From Diphasiastrum complanatum (Eukaryota > Streptophyta > Lycopodiopsida > Lycopodiales > Lycopodiaceae): a DNA stretch of 64,000 nucleotides. The translations under genes were made by a program, and so were the position numbers. Of the stretch, positions 23,700-36,000 are shown in pieces. Where the stretch lies: the NCBI GenBank assembly GCA_029204225.1, contig CM055109.1, positions 23,154,422 to 23,218,421 of the forward strand, in the 5' to 3' direction. The stretch's first letter is position 1. Every line of letters begins with the position of its first letter. The notes beneath the pieces were generated by a model. It saw nothing but the letters and a program-made list of their open reading frames with translations. It did not search any database and was not told where the DNA came from.

Positions 23700-24405
23700 T
23701 TTTTTATATTTATTATGAATAATAAATTAATAAATAACAACCTTATGATTAATTTAAAAGCAAATAAGATTTTTTTATTTTATTTTGAATAAGTGTATAC
23801 TTATAATAAAATGTTGATTAAAAATTAAATGATCATTATCTCAAATTATTATGCTCTGACGAATTAAAGTTATTATCAGTTGAATATTACATGCTATCTT
23901 ATGTATTTATAGACATTATGATGTGCTTCTATATTGAGAAATTTTTTTAATCAAAATTTGACAGTTTTTTCAATATGGTATTGATGGGTAAAAATATAAG
24001 CGTGAGCTTAATATGCATGTGAAAGGATTCTAAGTACCTTACATTTGAGAGCCGTGTGGTAGCTTGTTAAGCTAATTTGTTGATAAAAAAATTGCAATGT
24101 TATACACCTTTGTGTGTTTGCAAAGATCAATGAATAGTTGAACAATATTGTGGCAAAGTGTATTATTATCTCAAAGAAGATGTTTTTTAATTATAATATA
24201 TAAATAATCAACACATATATCTTTTAATTAGTTCACACATCTATTGATATTGATAAAATTTTCTAATTCTAAGTGATTGCGAGATGCATTTGAAATGAAA
24301 TTTTAGAAATACAACATCGTAGAAAAACATAATAATTTTAATTTGCAAACAATATGTATTGACCACAATGGATCATTTTATGACAAAATTATTTGTGACA
24401 TGTAC
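23700..24405. other. Intergenic, very AT-rich
   Basis: I see no gene or clear repeat. The stretch lies just beyond the 3' end of the TNP2 transposase and would be expected to hold the right part of a CACTA element, but no CACTA terminal motif was found. Confidence 0.4.
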
Positions 24406-24407
24406 AA

Positions 24408-27400
24408 ACTTTATTCATCATCGCAAGATTCAAATTCATCAGCCAATACATCTTGCAACTCATCTCCGCTAAGATGATTTTCATCATCACTATCGAAATC
24501 AAAACCTCTCTCAATATTGTCCTCATGCAAAGAATCATTGTTGTCCTCTTCATCATCCGAGTTGTCAGAATCATGAGAATCAATTCTTAGGTTTTCAATA
24601 TTTATAAAACTCGAAGGTATATATACATCTTCATCAAATATACTTGTGTTGTCCAAATTTAGATCTTCCATTTCATTCTCAACATATGCATTTTCGAATA
24701 CATGTCTTGAGCGTGGCTTAATTTGAATAACATACCACTAATCTTTGTTTAGTCAATTTGGTTGAAAAATTACCTGCACATTTAGCAATGTTAGGATTAG
24801 ATATTTGTTATGCTCACATTTTAATTCACAATAAATAGATGTAATAAAAAAGTAGTGTAGATGATTAATATAACATTGATCACAATTGACAAAAAGAAAA
24901 AAAAAATGTGAAATTCATGCACACTTGTTCACAATGATGAGGCAACACCAATGTGTCTGAAAAGTCCATGCTTAATGTCTTGGTTGAATCGATAGCAAAA
25001 GATCCACTATGATCTTTTTAATTGCATTTGATCCTCTATAGCTGATTTTGAACAATTTCACGTCAAACAACAAATATTTACCCATTTCACCAAAACACAC
25101 CTCATATATGGCTTGTATGGTTCCTACATATTCAAGCTCTCCAGAAATTGGACTTTGATCTCGAGCACTACTCCGACTTTCTTGATGTAAGGATGCCATC
25201 ACACCACAATCATAAGTTCGTTGTTTCATATCAATTGATTCAATGCGATGATGACGACCAGAATGGATACTAACTTGAAAATGACATCACAAAGTTGATC
25301 AGCTAGATACCCACGAATGCACATTGGAAAGATGTACTCGACCATCTTCAACCAATCGTGAGATTTTAGACCATGCAGTTTTCCTTTAGCTGTGAATGAT
25401 GTTCGTAGTGAATGAGCAAAACCCGTTGGTGTTCTCATCTTGCAAATGACTGACCGTAAGTACTTATACTCTTCTTTTGTAAGCATCCAAGGGGCTCTTG
25501 GAATACTATAGGTATTTCCATCAGTACATAATTTTGGCCAATACTCTTTTTTTGTTTTTGATTCTTGTAGATCATGCCTGACGGAAATATTGTCTTTGTC
25601 GCCCACCGAGTGTTTCCATATTGATTCACTCACATTTTTGAATATGTGCATAGGATCAAGCAAGTGATTGATCAAAAGGTTATTCCAATATGGTAAACAA
25701 TGAAAGATGGATAGTCTTTTCATACCATTGATTGGCTTAGTCTCGGATTCAATCCAAAGTTTATGCCAATCTGCCACGGACATTCTCTTTGGAGGCATTC
25801 TTGTTTCTGATCTTCCTCCAAAGCCTCTTCTATGAGCATTTCTAAATGGATGATTTTCATCATGCAAGTACTTGCGATGATTTTTATACACAACTTTGTT
25901 TAAATGACGTGAGTGGCGAGCATCAATATTTGGTCCACAAATGAGACACGCGTGATATCCAGAAGTTGTAAAACCTAAAAGAATCAAATCCAATTCGTGT
26001 TATGAATAGAATTCTTTTAAAGCATAAATATTGCATCCATAAAAAATAAATATACAAACATTACAAATGATTTCATTTTATAGTCACCTGAACAATCGCC
26101 CAATCCTGGATAGTCATGCATAGTCCACATTAACATTGCACGCAACAAAAATGTTTTGTCTTGAAGTGGACGTGAGATGTCATATGCTTGGACTCCCTTC
26201 CATAGTAGTTCTAGTTCCTCAATCAATGGTGCAAAGTAGATATCCATATTTTTTACTTTATGTTTTTCAGGAATTAGAAGTGCTAGCATGAGATGTCCTT
26301 TTTTGATGCTTAGCCAAGGTGGAATGTTATAGTTGACCAACACCACTGGCCAAGTAGACCACGTGCTTGACATTTTTCCAAAGGGGTTAACCCCCTCTGT
26401 TGCAAGTCCAAATCTTATATTTCTTGTTTCACTTGCAAAACATGGATATTCTTTGTCAATGTGTTTCCATGCAGGAGAGTATGAAGGTACTCTCATGATT
26501 TCATTCGAAGAACGATGACTAGCATGCCAACTCACAAGTTCTGCAAGAGACTTGCAACGAAACAAACGTTGCAATCGTGGGATTATTGGAAAGTGTCGTA
26601 ACACCTTGCATGGGATAGTGGTCCCTTGTAAGTCATCTCGATATCGAGGAGTATCGCATATAGGACAAGCCCTCGATACTCACCACGATATAAGATGCAA
26701 TCTTTTGGACAAGCAGAATGCAATGTATAGTCCATTCCCATTGCACTCAACATTTTTTGTGCCTCACCTCTTGTCTCTAACATAGTGTTTCCTTTTGGGA
26801 GTAGTTTGCGCAATAACCTGTACATAATGAAATGAATTTTCATAATATAAAATAAAAGATCATTTAGCCAACTAAAACATTTGACTTGAACAACACATCT
26901 ATTAAATTCTTAAAAAAAAATCTCAATCTTATTTACCCAAATAAGGATGTAACACTTGTATCACTCCATTTATATTTTGCTTGGAGGTTCAATATAAGCA
27001 ACGAATCGGCCAAACGAGATGTCTTTGCTCCAGGATATAATGGTCTGTTTGATTCTTCTCTCAATATTTTTTCCTCGGCACTAATAAATGATTTGCTATC
27101 ATGTTCAGTGCATTCTTCCATATCATGATACTCATAGACGTTATTTATCAAGTTGTTCATGATTTCAACTTCATCTTGAATGCAAAAATCATTTTCAGCA
27201 CTTGATCTTGATTTTGATGAAGAAGAAGAAGAAGAAGATCGAGGCTGATTTGCTTTGGCACGTTGTTGTTCATCTAATTTCATCATGGCTCTCAATCCCA
27301 TACGCTCACGACGTGATAGTTGATTTATGTGTGGCCCATCATATGCCAATCTTGTTTTGGATATGGAGTGACTGTTGTCATCGTCACTAGAGCTAGATGA

Positions 27401-27412
27401 CAATTTATAGTC
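24408..27412 (-). pseudogene. CACTA (En/Spm) TNP2-type transposase, multi-exon, decayed
   Basis: TNP2 transposases move CACTA DNA transposons. Exon A (27412-26937) is a Ser/Asp-rich N-terminus ending ...SDTSVTSLFG. A 119-bp GT-AG intron (26936-26818) leads to exon B (26817-26088), with LPKGNTMLETRGEAQKML and HFPIIPRLQRLFRC, the Transposase_21 family signature. A 113-bp intron leads to exon C (from 25974), with YHACLICGP and HLLDPMHIFKNVSESIW. A DUF4216-like part (GELEYVGTIQAIYEVCFGE, 25229-24972) and an acidic last exon (about 24740-24411, starting WYVIQIKPRSRH) follow. Damage: a frameshift near 26680, loss of most of the DUF4218 region near 25240, and another frameshift near 25010. The family is certain; exon edges come from splice motifs and frame. 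Confidence 0.88.
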
Positions 27413-27609
27413 CTTCAAACATGGGAAACAAATTAACATATTCATCAATTAACATATAAGATTGTCATTCATGAAAATTAAAACTAAAGCTAAGACATGC
27501 AAATCAAACACCATATCTTAAATTAAGGCATGCAATATGAAATATAAAAAAAACAATTAATTCACATTCAATATAACTTGCTCTCACTAAATAGATAAAA
27601 TGTATTTTG

Positions 27610-28065
27610 ATATTCACAAGATACATGCTTGAGTTTGGCTCAAAGCCTTTTGTACACATATTGGAAGAGGGCGATTAAAGCTATATTTGATGAATAGCTC
27701 TTCACCACATTTAATGGGCCTTATCGCACATACCATTACGTATGTACTTTTTGGGTTCCTAGAAAAGTATTCTTCCTTTCCATTGGTACGTTCCTCGAAA
27801 TCACAATTACTTAATGAAGGGTGCCCAATGGAACTATTTATATATGCAGCAATATTGCCATATTTTTCTGGACGCCCATCAATGTACATACGATGTGATT
27901 TCGAAAACATTCTCTCCTTGCACACGTCGCTCTTCCAAAGAACAAGCATTGGCATTCAAGCCATAAACCTGCATTCTCCATTGCTGACGACATAGAGCAT
28001 GCCAATCATTACCTGTTTCGAGACATTTCCTCAATAGAAGACATATTCGCTAATGAAAGATTAAA
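27610..28065 (-). pseudogene. SET-domain-like protein relic next to TNP2
   Basis: On the minus strand an upper frame (about 28065-27895) reads LETGNDWHALCRQQW, VYGLNANACSLEERRV, ENVFEITSYV and breaks at a frameshift. The lower frame (to 27614) reads MYIDGRPEKYGNIAAYINSS, SNCDFEER, TYVMVCAIRPIKCGEELFIKY. The order N-I-A-x-Y-I-N-x-S, then N-C, then A-I-R-x-I-x-x-G-E-E-L-x-x-x-Y is the catalytic core of SET domains, which methylate lysines, usually on histones. Pre- and post-SET cysteines are not evident. It lies about 200 bp upstream of exon A of TNP2 on the same strand, so it may be an exon of the same transcription unit or a captured fragment. SET assignment is from motif reading only. Confidence 0.6.
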
Positions 28066-28420
28066 TTTTATCTGCAATTTTTTAACAAGAATGTTAATGA
28101 TATTGACAAAATACACTTGTTAAAATATACAGTTAAAATTGATATGTACACACAAATTTAACAAGATCCACAAATATCTTTATCACTAAAACATTTAGAT
28201 ACCTTACCAATGTCAAGTTGCTTGAACGAATATGACATTGTCTAATTCATGAAGAAAATAAGCAGATTCAAGCAAACTATGAAATAGAAGTGTGATTTCT
28301 TTTAACTATTTAGAAAACTAAGCAGTAATTAATACATATTTGTCATTTTTAAAAAATCATCAAAATCTTTAAAATTCCGAGTTCAGAAAAATTAAGTAAC
28401 TTGAATTTGATACTTACATG
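28066..28420. other. Intergenic, nothing recognised
   Basis: AT-rich sequence upstream of the SET-like relic. I see no clear promoter and no CACTA terminus. Confidence 0.35.
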
Positions 28421-28424
28421 TGAA

Positions 28425-29000
28425 ACAACTCTATTTTGGTCCCTATCACTTGACATAGCCCATTGAATAATCATAATTACCCAGCATCACATGAGATAGC
28501 TCGAACATCTTGATGTCTATCAATGTAAAAAGTCTCATTTTGGCACTTCTCACCTGAGGCTCCTCATAGAGTGATCAACTTTGAGGGATTTCATCCAAAT
28601 AGATTAAATTTGTTGCCTATCGTTTGGGAATGGAATGCCAAAATTTGATGCCCAATGTGTAATTTTTTTTTTTTATCACCCAACATGGCTCATCAAATTA
28701 TTAGAATCAACTAGTTTCAAATCTAGTATATTTTTTTGCACCAGTTATTGTTGACATTTGATTCCTATCACATCAGATAGCTCAAATTTGCTATCTACCA
28801 TTAAAGATAGTTGTATTGTCTATTGAGTGACAAAACCAATAGAATAGTGACTTCAAGACATTGAAATAGCTTGAATTTGGTACCTATCACTAGGAATAGT
28901 TCAAATTTGATGCCTAACGTGTGGTTTTGATGCACTCGACATGGCTTATCAAGGGATTAGACTCAACTAGTTTCAAATCTACTATGAATGAGATCTAAGG
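28425..29000. repeat. Degenerate tandem repeat, left block
   Basis: Variants of CCTATCACNTNAGATAGCTCAAATTTG recur every 60 to 130 bp (for example near 28440, 28490, 28765, 28890). The same family continues at 29560-29870 beyond a copia fragment. The segment 28425-28560 aligns well with 29690-29850. No coding content is seen. Confidence 0.6.
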
Positions 29001-29014
29001 ACTTAGAAGATCTA

Positions 29015-29555
29015 GTAGAAGAGTTAGCAAATGGTTGCTTGCGAGCCTTTGAGAATAGCCTCCTTTGCTTAAATCCGTTTATAATGCAAGTATCATAATA
29101 GAGCAAACACCTTCCTTAAAATGAACATCTAAACCACTATCCATTAGTTGCCCAACACCAAGCAAGCTCCTAGTAAGATTAGAAACATAGAGTACATTTT
29201 CTATATCCAATCTTTTAGAGGATCCAAGACTTAAAGAGATCCAAGACTAGCCTCATTCTCAATCCACCATGTGTCATTGGAGTAGCTCTTGCTTGTTGGT
29301 GTAGATGCCATCAAGGATGAATCAACTTCATCCTCATAATCCTCAATGGTAAGGTTGTCTTGCTTACTCTCATCTTGTTCATTCTTCTTTTTGTAGCACT
29401 GGAATGCAAAGTGCCTTCCACAAAAGAAGCACTTTTGTTTGGCTTTGTCTTTCTTTTTTCCTTTAGAGCTTAATTCTTGATCATCATCACTTTTGCCATG
29501 CTTTGGATTTTCTTCTTGGACTTCCATCATGCAATACATTTAGATTGATTTTTTT
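29015..29555 (-). pseudogene. Ty1/copia zinc-knuckle/protease fragment, decayed
   Basis: The frame 29539-29231 carries a Lys-rich run and a damaged zinc knuckle, CFFCGRHFAFQC, two residues shorter than the CX2CX4HX4C norm. It is followed by a protease start reading WWIENEAS, where DSGAS is expected, so the catalytic Asp is lost. Downstream frames (to about 29020) continue with the linker VLYVSNLTRSLLGVGQL and DSGLDVHFKEG. It belongs with copia family B. The piece sits inside the degenerate tandem repeat. Confidence 0.75.
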
Positions 29556-29559
29556 TAAT

Positions 29560-29870
29560 CGCTTATCAATGGAATTGACTCCTATCATGCGATATAGCTC
29601 AAAATTATTGTCTATCACTTGAGATAAGGCATTGAGTGATCAAGTTAGAGTAATTTCGAGTTTACGACATTCATGTAACTTTGAATGTTGTGCTTACATG
29701 TGAGACAACTCAATTTTGGTCCTAATGACTCGTCATTGTTCTTTGAGTGATCATAATTGACCAACATCACATCAGATAGCTCAATCTTGGTGTCTATCAA
29801 TGTAAATAGCCCCATTTTGGTGTCTCTATCACTCGAGAAGTCTTCTCCAAGGCTCGAATAGCTCCTACTT
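29560..29870. repeat. Degenerate tandem repeat, right block
   Basis: It continues the motif family of 28425-29000 (CTATCACTTGAGATA, CATCACATCAGATAGCTCAA, CTATCAATGTAAATAGCC). The two blocks are separated only by the copia fragment at 29015-29555. Confidence 0.6.
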
Positions 29871-30046
29871 CGCATCAATTTACAGACATACATATACGTA
29901 GAATGTCAACCCGAGATTTTTTTCTCGATGGATTACGTTTTGCCAAAGAACATTGGGTGATATCAATTTGATATCGCGAAAGATATCAAGTATTAGAGCT
30001 TTCGCTCTGATATCAAAATAGTATTAGGTCCTAAAGAAGAATCAAC

Positions 30047-30058
30047 GCTTTGATACCA
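30047..30058 (-). promoter_or_regulatory. Primer-binding site, Met-tRNA type (variant)
   Basis: On the minus strand TGGTATCAAAGC directly follows an LTR ending CAACA. A second similar string (TGATATCAGAGC) lies about 40 bp further into the leader, near 30005-30016. No gag of the matching family follows downstream. Confidence 0.65.
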
Positions 30059-31756
30059 TGTTGAAGAGGTGTGTGAAAGATAGGCCGAACTAAAAAAGAA
30101 ATGAACTCGAATGAAAAATATTCGAATGACAAGAAAGAAAACTTATCATGCGCAGCGGAATAGACTATCTTCCTCTTTCTCTATGCATAACTACGCCTAC
30201 CAATTTCAAACAAAACAATAGTGATAGAAATCATGTTCGATCTTACAGTAATTAACTTTGAAATCATTAGTACTATAGTGATTACGTAGCCAAACATTAA
30301 GTATTGAATTATCAGACAAATAATTTGTCGCGAATCACTAGACAAATAATTAGTCGCGAAGAACTACAGAAACGCATACATTACAGGAATTTTGAATCCA
30401 AAAAAGACCCTTTAAGGAATTCCACGTAGATTGACAAAGTTATTAATGTGAATTATCAAAATAAATTCATTTTTTACCCAAATTCTGTTTCATTTTTGTC
30501 CGCACTAGTTTCGATGCTTAACCATTCTATGTACATTACCATTTGTGGTTCATTAAAAATCGCATAATTGTTTAACCGTAGCTTCGATTGAGACCAAAAT
30601 TACACCGTTGGAAAGTGCTTGACGAGAGCTTTTAATAATACCCTACATCACCTACTTCCAAGAAACCGTTCAAAAGTTATTTCTTTTCAAAGTTTTAGAC
30701 CCAAAAAAAAAGTCCACATATCTCTCTTATGTGCAGATAGATTATCCTGTCAGTGAACAGTAGTTTAAAAGTAGGTCATGTAGGGTATTATTGGAAAGCT
30801 CTTGTCGAGCGCTTTCCCACTTTACAATTTTCATCTCAATCAGAGCTACGGTTAAAAAAAAAAAAAGATAGTATTGATTTAGTATGAAAGCGAAACAGAT
30901 ATAAATGAGTACAATAAGTTGCGGATCGAAGCCGCATACTCTAAGCTATTTCTGAGCAGCTAAAACGAAAGTCTGAATTAAGTGCAATGGTGATAAGCAG
31001 TAATTGCAATCACAATCTCTAAAACAACTCTAAGAAGTGAGCTAGAATGCTCAAAAGTGTTCAAGCTCGCAGCCTTGAGAGAGAGAGAGCTAACTATTCA
31101 AATGCTTACTGAACTTCTTCTCTGATAATGAGATGTATGAATATGAACAGCTATATATAGTAAGCAATTAGATCCTCAAATGCGATTGCCAGTTGGCTGG
31201 TGTCCACTAGCATTCATCTAGTTCCTTCTCATTGATTGCTGATAAGCGGTGGAAATTGGCCGTAAACAGTTTGTCTGCATAAATGAACTGAAACTGTCAC
31301 TCTGCAGAAATGAAATAAAACTGCCACAGGCGACAGTGTCGCTAAAGATGAAAGTGTCGACTTTTTGCAAAAAACCCGACAATGCCCTAAAATCTCATTT
31401 CTTTAATATTAGGGTAGCACCACAATTTGCCATAGTCATTTTCCTAACATTTGAGGCACTTTGAAAAATGCAAAAAATGTGACTCTGCATATTTACTCGC
31501 AAATCCTAACATGCAAAAAATACGAAAAAGACGACACTACATTTTTACACGAGATTCCTGAAGGCGACAAAGTCTGGATTGTAGAGAGAGAAAATGCGAC
31601 ATTGTTGTCAAACTCCGTGTATTTCTGCAGACTATGTAAAAACACTTGTAAATATGCAGACTGTGTAAAGACACGAGAAAATCCGCAAAACTGGATAAAC
31701 AATGGATGAATATTAAAACCGGTTAGTCGATTAGTAAGAAGGAGAATAATCCAACA
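30059..31756 (-). mobile_element. LTR of copia family A with nested insertion
   Basis: The plus-strand start TGTTGAAGAGG and long stretches such as AACTTTGAAATCATTAG and GCATACTCTAAGC match the solo LTR at 15561-16395. The far end (GGATGAATATTAAA...ATCCAACA) also matches. The copy is about twice as long as the solo LTR because of the foldback insertion near 30.4-30.9 kb and an extra, internally repetitive segment at 31.25-31.65 kb. It is followed on the minus strand by a primer site. The outer end at 31756 is approximate. Confidence 0.7.
30395..30885. mobile_element. Foldback (MITE-like) insertion inside the LTR
   Basis: This block is absent from the related solo LTR. It contains two inverted arms of about 88 bp, 30571-30659 and 30769-30856, separated by roughly 110 bp. 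Matching landmarks are TTTAACCGTAGCT, GACGAGAGCTTT/CGACAAGAGCTTT and AATAATACCCTACAT. Similarity may extend outward (TCTGTTTC). It has no coding capacity. I could not fix target-site duplications. Confidence 0.7.
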
Positions 31757-32140
31757 TTGGAACCCTGTAATTAGTATAGACAAAATGCCGAATGAATAAA
31801 GGCTATCCTATCTTCCATTCTTTTTGTATGAAACATGTTTGAATCTTGGAGCTTGTTACTCTAACTAATGAAATGCTTGTGCAAGTATCAGTACTTGAAG
31901 ACAAAAAATGAAAACTGTAGATAAATGCTAACAGTTTGATGTGCAGGTTCTACAAGTAGAATCTTATGATGAGCCATTTATTTTAAATGCTATGTTATGA
32001 CACCTAACCCGAAGGGCCAGGAAAGACAAATTAGCCTTCATTCTCATTAAAAATTTTCACTCTGAAATTGATTGAACTTCACTTTATTAAAAATCTTCAA
32101 AATGAAGATATAGTTCAAATTTGCAAGGCATTTTGGAAAT
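31757..32140. other. Spacer between inverted LTRs, nothing recognised
   Basis: Non-coding sequence between two family-A LTRs in opposite orientation. No gene, clear repeat or promoter was identified. Confidence 0.35.
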
Positions 32141-33509
32141 GGGCCTATCTTTGGCTAGAAGGCACCTATTTTGGCCATCCTTGGGCCAAAATGCCCCCTT
32201 AAACTGGCTACTCAGAGCCAGCGGACAAAGCGACGTCACAGAGCAGGGAAAAACGCGTTTTGAGGTGCTTTCGTCACCATTTTATCGAGCAGAGTGCAAG
32301 TGATCTAGTGATGGGCTACATTCGCTATTTGGGTACCGTAGGGCCAAATTTGGGACAATTTTTGGCTAGTGAAACCAGGTCAGTACAAATCTTGTTTACT
32401 CACGTTGTCGCACAGTCTGCATATTTACACATAAATTCTCACAGGCGAAAAAAAGGTGAAAGAATCGTGAGACTGTGTTTTTACACGTGTTTTGTGATAG
32501 GCAAAAAAGACGACACTGTCTTACAAAATGCCAAAGGTGCCCTAGAAAGCAAAGGCACCTTGTAAATCAAATCCTAAGGCATTTCATCAGACTGACACAT
32601 TTTTTGCATCCTCACCAACGTTCACTTCAGCAAAGGCTGATGTCGCACACTTTTCACGCTCACTCCATGCAACTGCGCTAACAAACTTGACAACGACTAC
32701 AGCTACCCACGATCTCCTATAGACAGGACATCCACTTTGTACTTTCTTCATCTGCACACCTGTAAATTGTGTATATATACTGAATACCATTTGCGTATTC
32801 AGATTGATCGTTGATTTAGAGATCGAAGATCAAGTGTGTGTAAATTTAGCATCAGAAGCTTATCAAAGATAGACAAAGTAGAAGCCTTGTGCATTGATTC
32901 TTTAATTGTCAGTAACAGGTTCATTCTTCTTACAGATTGAATTAGCTTTGTAGAGCATGTGGTTTCGTCCGCTATTGTCTTGTGCTCTACCGCATTATTG
33001 ACATGTATATTTGATATACTTAATCTGATAACAACTCTTTGTATTGTTATGCTTATTCTTCATTATGTCTGACTTTCCAGTTGCTCGATTCGGTAATCTA
33101 TTTCTTTTTAGCGAGTTGATATTAGTCTAGCCATAGACGACTAATATTTAGTCTTGCCTTTCGCGAAACATTCGCGACTGATTATCAGTCAAGCTCAGTC
33201 TAGCTCTTCACGAATCATTTGCGACAGATAATTTGTCTAGCTGTTCACGACAAATTATTCTTTTGGTGTTTTACTAACGTTTGGTTATGTGATCAGAACG
33301 ACCGTGATTTCCATCACTAACATTCTGTTTGTTTTTGATAGGCATAGTCATGTTTAGGGGAAGAGTCATATAGCTCATTCCGCTACACACGAACACTTTC
33401 CGTTCGAGTCCATTTCTCGTTCATGTTTCGCCTCTTTTTCATGTCCGTTTTTTTTTTTCGAGCTATTTTCATTTCACACACATGACACCCTCTTTCTCCT
33501 TACCCAACA
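32141..33509 (+). mobile_element. 5' LTR of copia family A, plus strand (left edge approximate)
   Basis: The block ends ACCCAACA directly before TGGTATCAGAGC. Its last 600 bp are homologous, in reverse orientation, to the LTRs at 15561-16395 and 30059-31756 (for example GAGCACAAGACAAT...AAACCACAT). A TATA-like GTATATATAC lies at 32771-32780, a plausible LTR promoter. Upstream, 32390-32560 resembles 31440-31640 in direct orientation, so the left part is itself repetitive. Confidence 0.6.
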
Positions 33510-33521
33510 TGGTATCAGAGC
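33510..33521 (+). promoter_or_regulatory. Primer-binding site, initiator-Met tRNA type
   Basis: A perfect TGGTATCAGAGC sits between the LTR end and the gag start at 33654. Confidence 0.85.
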
Positions 33522-33653
33522 TATTTTCGTAGCTTGATTAGCTTCCACAATAGTACAAGACTCTACTAGCCGATAGTATTCTGTATTTCTGTATCAGATT
33601 TTCATACTTAAGTCACTAATAGTTTTTCCTATCACTTAGACTAATTTTTCCAC

Positions 33654-36000
33654 ATGGATTCCCAAGGGAAAGCCAGTCCCATCATGGACAAGCTTGATGG
33701 AGTCAATTACCATCTGTGAAAATTTAAGATGAAAACTGTACTAATGGCTAAAGAATTGTCTGACGTTGTTACAGGTGCAAAAGAAAAACTCGAAGCAGAC
33801 GACGCAAAAATCACCAGATGGAGGCTGAAGGATGGAAAAGCTTTCGCGTTGATCATCCTCAACATTACGAATATTCAAATCGGCCATGTATTCGAGGCTC
33901 AGACATCGAAAAAAGTCTGGGACATTTTGAACACACTATACGAAGTGTGAGATATAGCTTACAAGCTACATCTCAAGAAGAAATTTTACTCCCTCAAGAT
34001 GACAAATGGTGATTCCCTACAAAATCACATCAATCAATTCAAGAACCTACTAAGGCAAATGGTCGTTGTCGGATCTGTCATAGACAATGAAGACATCGAC
34101 AGCTGGGTGATGATCATCACGACACATCCATGATTGACTCTTTTGAGAGTCATTACTATGTTGTTGCAGGAAGACACGCGGAGGAACGAAGTCTCAAGTT
34201 TCTCAGCTGATTTTCATGCCTTATACACCAACAAGAGCACGACTAAGTAGAAGAAGAAGAAAGGCCCAAAGCAATCAAAGATAAACCAGAAACTAGCTCA
34301 GCACAAAGAATGATCGAATCCACAGACAAAGAAGAAGCTGTTTTGTAGATACTACAAGCGAAACAACCACAAAATTTAAGACTGTCGGATACTTCAAGCA
34401 AAGAACAACAGCAAGGGACAGTCGAATCAAGTGGCACATGCAGCTGTAGAAGCTCCACAACCTATTCAAGAAGTGGATCATGATGTCTTCATGACCAGCC
34501 ATCAAGGAGCATCCAATGACAGTTCTTGGTTTCTGAATTCTGGAGCCACTCAACACATGACTAGTCTCATTGGCTGTTTCGAGTCCTATACACCTTACAG
34601 TACCCAGAAATATGTCCATCTTGGCAACAATAGCACACAAGCTATTAATGGTAAAGGCACTGTAATATTGAGCTTTACAAATGATCAATCTAAACTACTC
34701 TCTAAGTCCTGTATGTACCAAATTTATCTACGAATTTGCTCTCTGTAAGCAGAATCACAGATCTAGGACATAGAGTAGAATTCGAATGTGATCAATGCAA
34801 AGTAGTTGATAGGATAAGCAAGATTCTAACACTCGGAAAGAGGCATGGATACTTGTATAAATTAAGTCATTGCTTTTTTGCCTCTAGTCAAGCGCTCAGT
34901 ACTTCTATTCATATAAATAAAAGTTTACTTTGGCATTATAGACTTGGTCACTTGAATCGTGTTGTTGTGCAACAAATGTCTAGACAATCTATTGTTCTTG
35001 ATCTCGACTATCCTCGAGATAAAGTCAAGTTACCTGTCTTTCAAGACTATTTAGTTGGTAAACAAACTAGGAAACCATTTAAATCAAGCCATCAGCATAT
35101 TGCTAGAGGATTGCTAGACATTGTACATTCAGACATTTGTGGCCCGATGAAAAATCCTTCGATGAAGGATGCCAAGTATTTTATAACTTTTATTGATGAA
35201 TTTTCCAGAAGGACTGTGGTGTATTTTATAAAGAAGAAATCAAAAGCCTTCAACTATTTCAGAATCTTCAAGGAGCGTGCAAAAAAGAAGACTGAAAGGA
35301 CGATCAAGGCTCTAAGGTCAGATGACGGTGGAGAATATATCTCTATCGAGTTTAAGGAGTACTGCCAAAGCCAAGGCATTGAGTAGCAATTCATCACTCC
35401 TTACAGTCCTCAGTCTAATGGCTTAGCTGAGAGGAAGAACCATACCCTAGTTGAATCTGCCAAATGTATACTAGCGCATGCATCGCTGACCAAGAGATTC
35501 TGAGCTGAAGTTGTCTCCACCGCAGCTTACGTTCAGAATAGATGTTCGACTAAGGCCCTCTTAGGCAAGACACCCCACGAGGTGTGGACAAGCTCTAAGC
35601 CTTCTTTGAAGAACCTAAGAGTGTTTGGATGTGTTGCCTATGCGCAGATTCCAAAGGACACGAGGAAGAAATTGGACTTTTAAAGTCTCAAGACCATCCT
35701 GATCGGATATACTTCTTTTGATAATGCATATAAGTTGTATGATCCTGATACCCAGCAAAGCTTTTATAGCCGGGATACAGTTTTTATCGAGGATCAGTTC
35801 ATCGACCTCAAAGACAAGGATATGGCTCCAGGAGAACTTTCATCACCTGCCATTGACACAACAGTCCAAGCTTCTGGCTCAGACGTGTCTATTGTCGACC
35901 CACTTCGTGACAACGAATCAGACGAAGATGTTGCTGCTAACCAACAACAAGTCCCATGAGCAATTCATCAGTCGAATCCTCCCAAAAGATCAAGCCGATT
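33654..36000 (+). pseudogene. Ty1/copia gag-protease-integrase, reverse transcriptase deleted (element C)
   Basis: The gag starts MDSQGKASPIMDKLDG at 33654 and meets a stop within 25 codons; frame and stop errors recur. The zinc knuckle is ruined (CRYYKRNN..., second Cys lost, stop inside). The protease motif is FLNSGATQHM, so the catalytic Asp is Asn. The integrase (34736-35700) keeps its HHCC region (HYRLGHL), the catalytic residues in HSDICGPM and RSDDGGEY, and the Glu in NGLAERKN, but holds stops at about 35384 and 35501. The sequence then goes from the integrase C-terminus (about 35960) to a polypurine tract at 36225, so reverse transcriptase and RNase H are missing. The element cannot move on its own. 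Confidence 0.85.
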
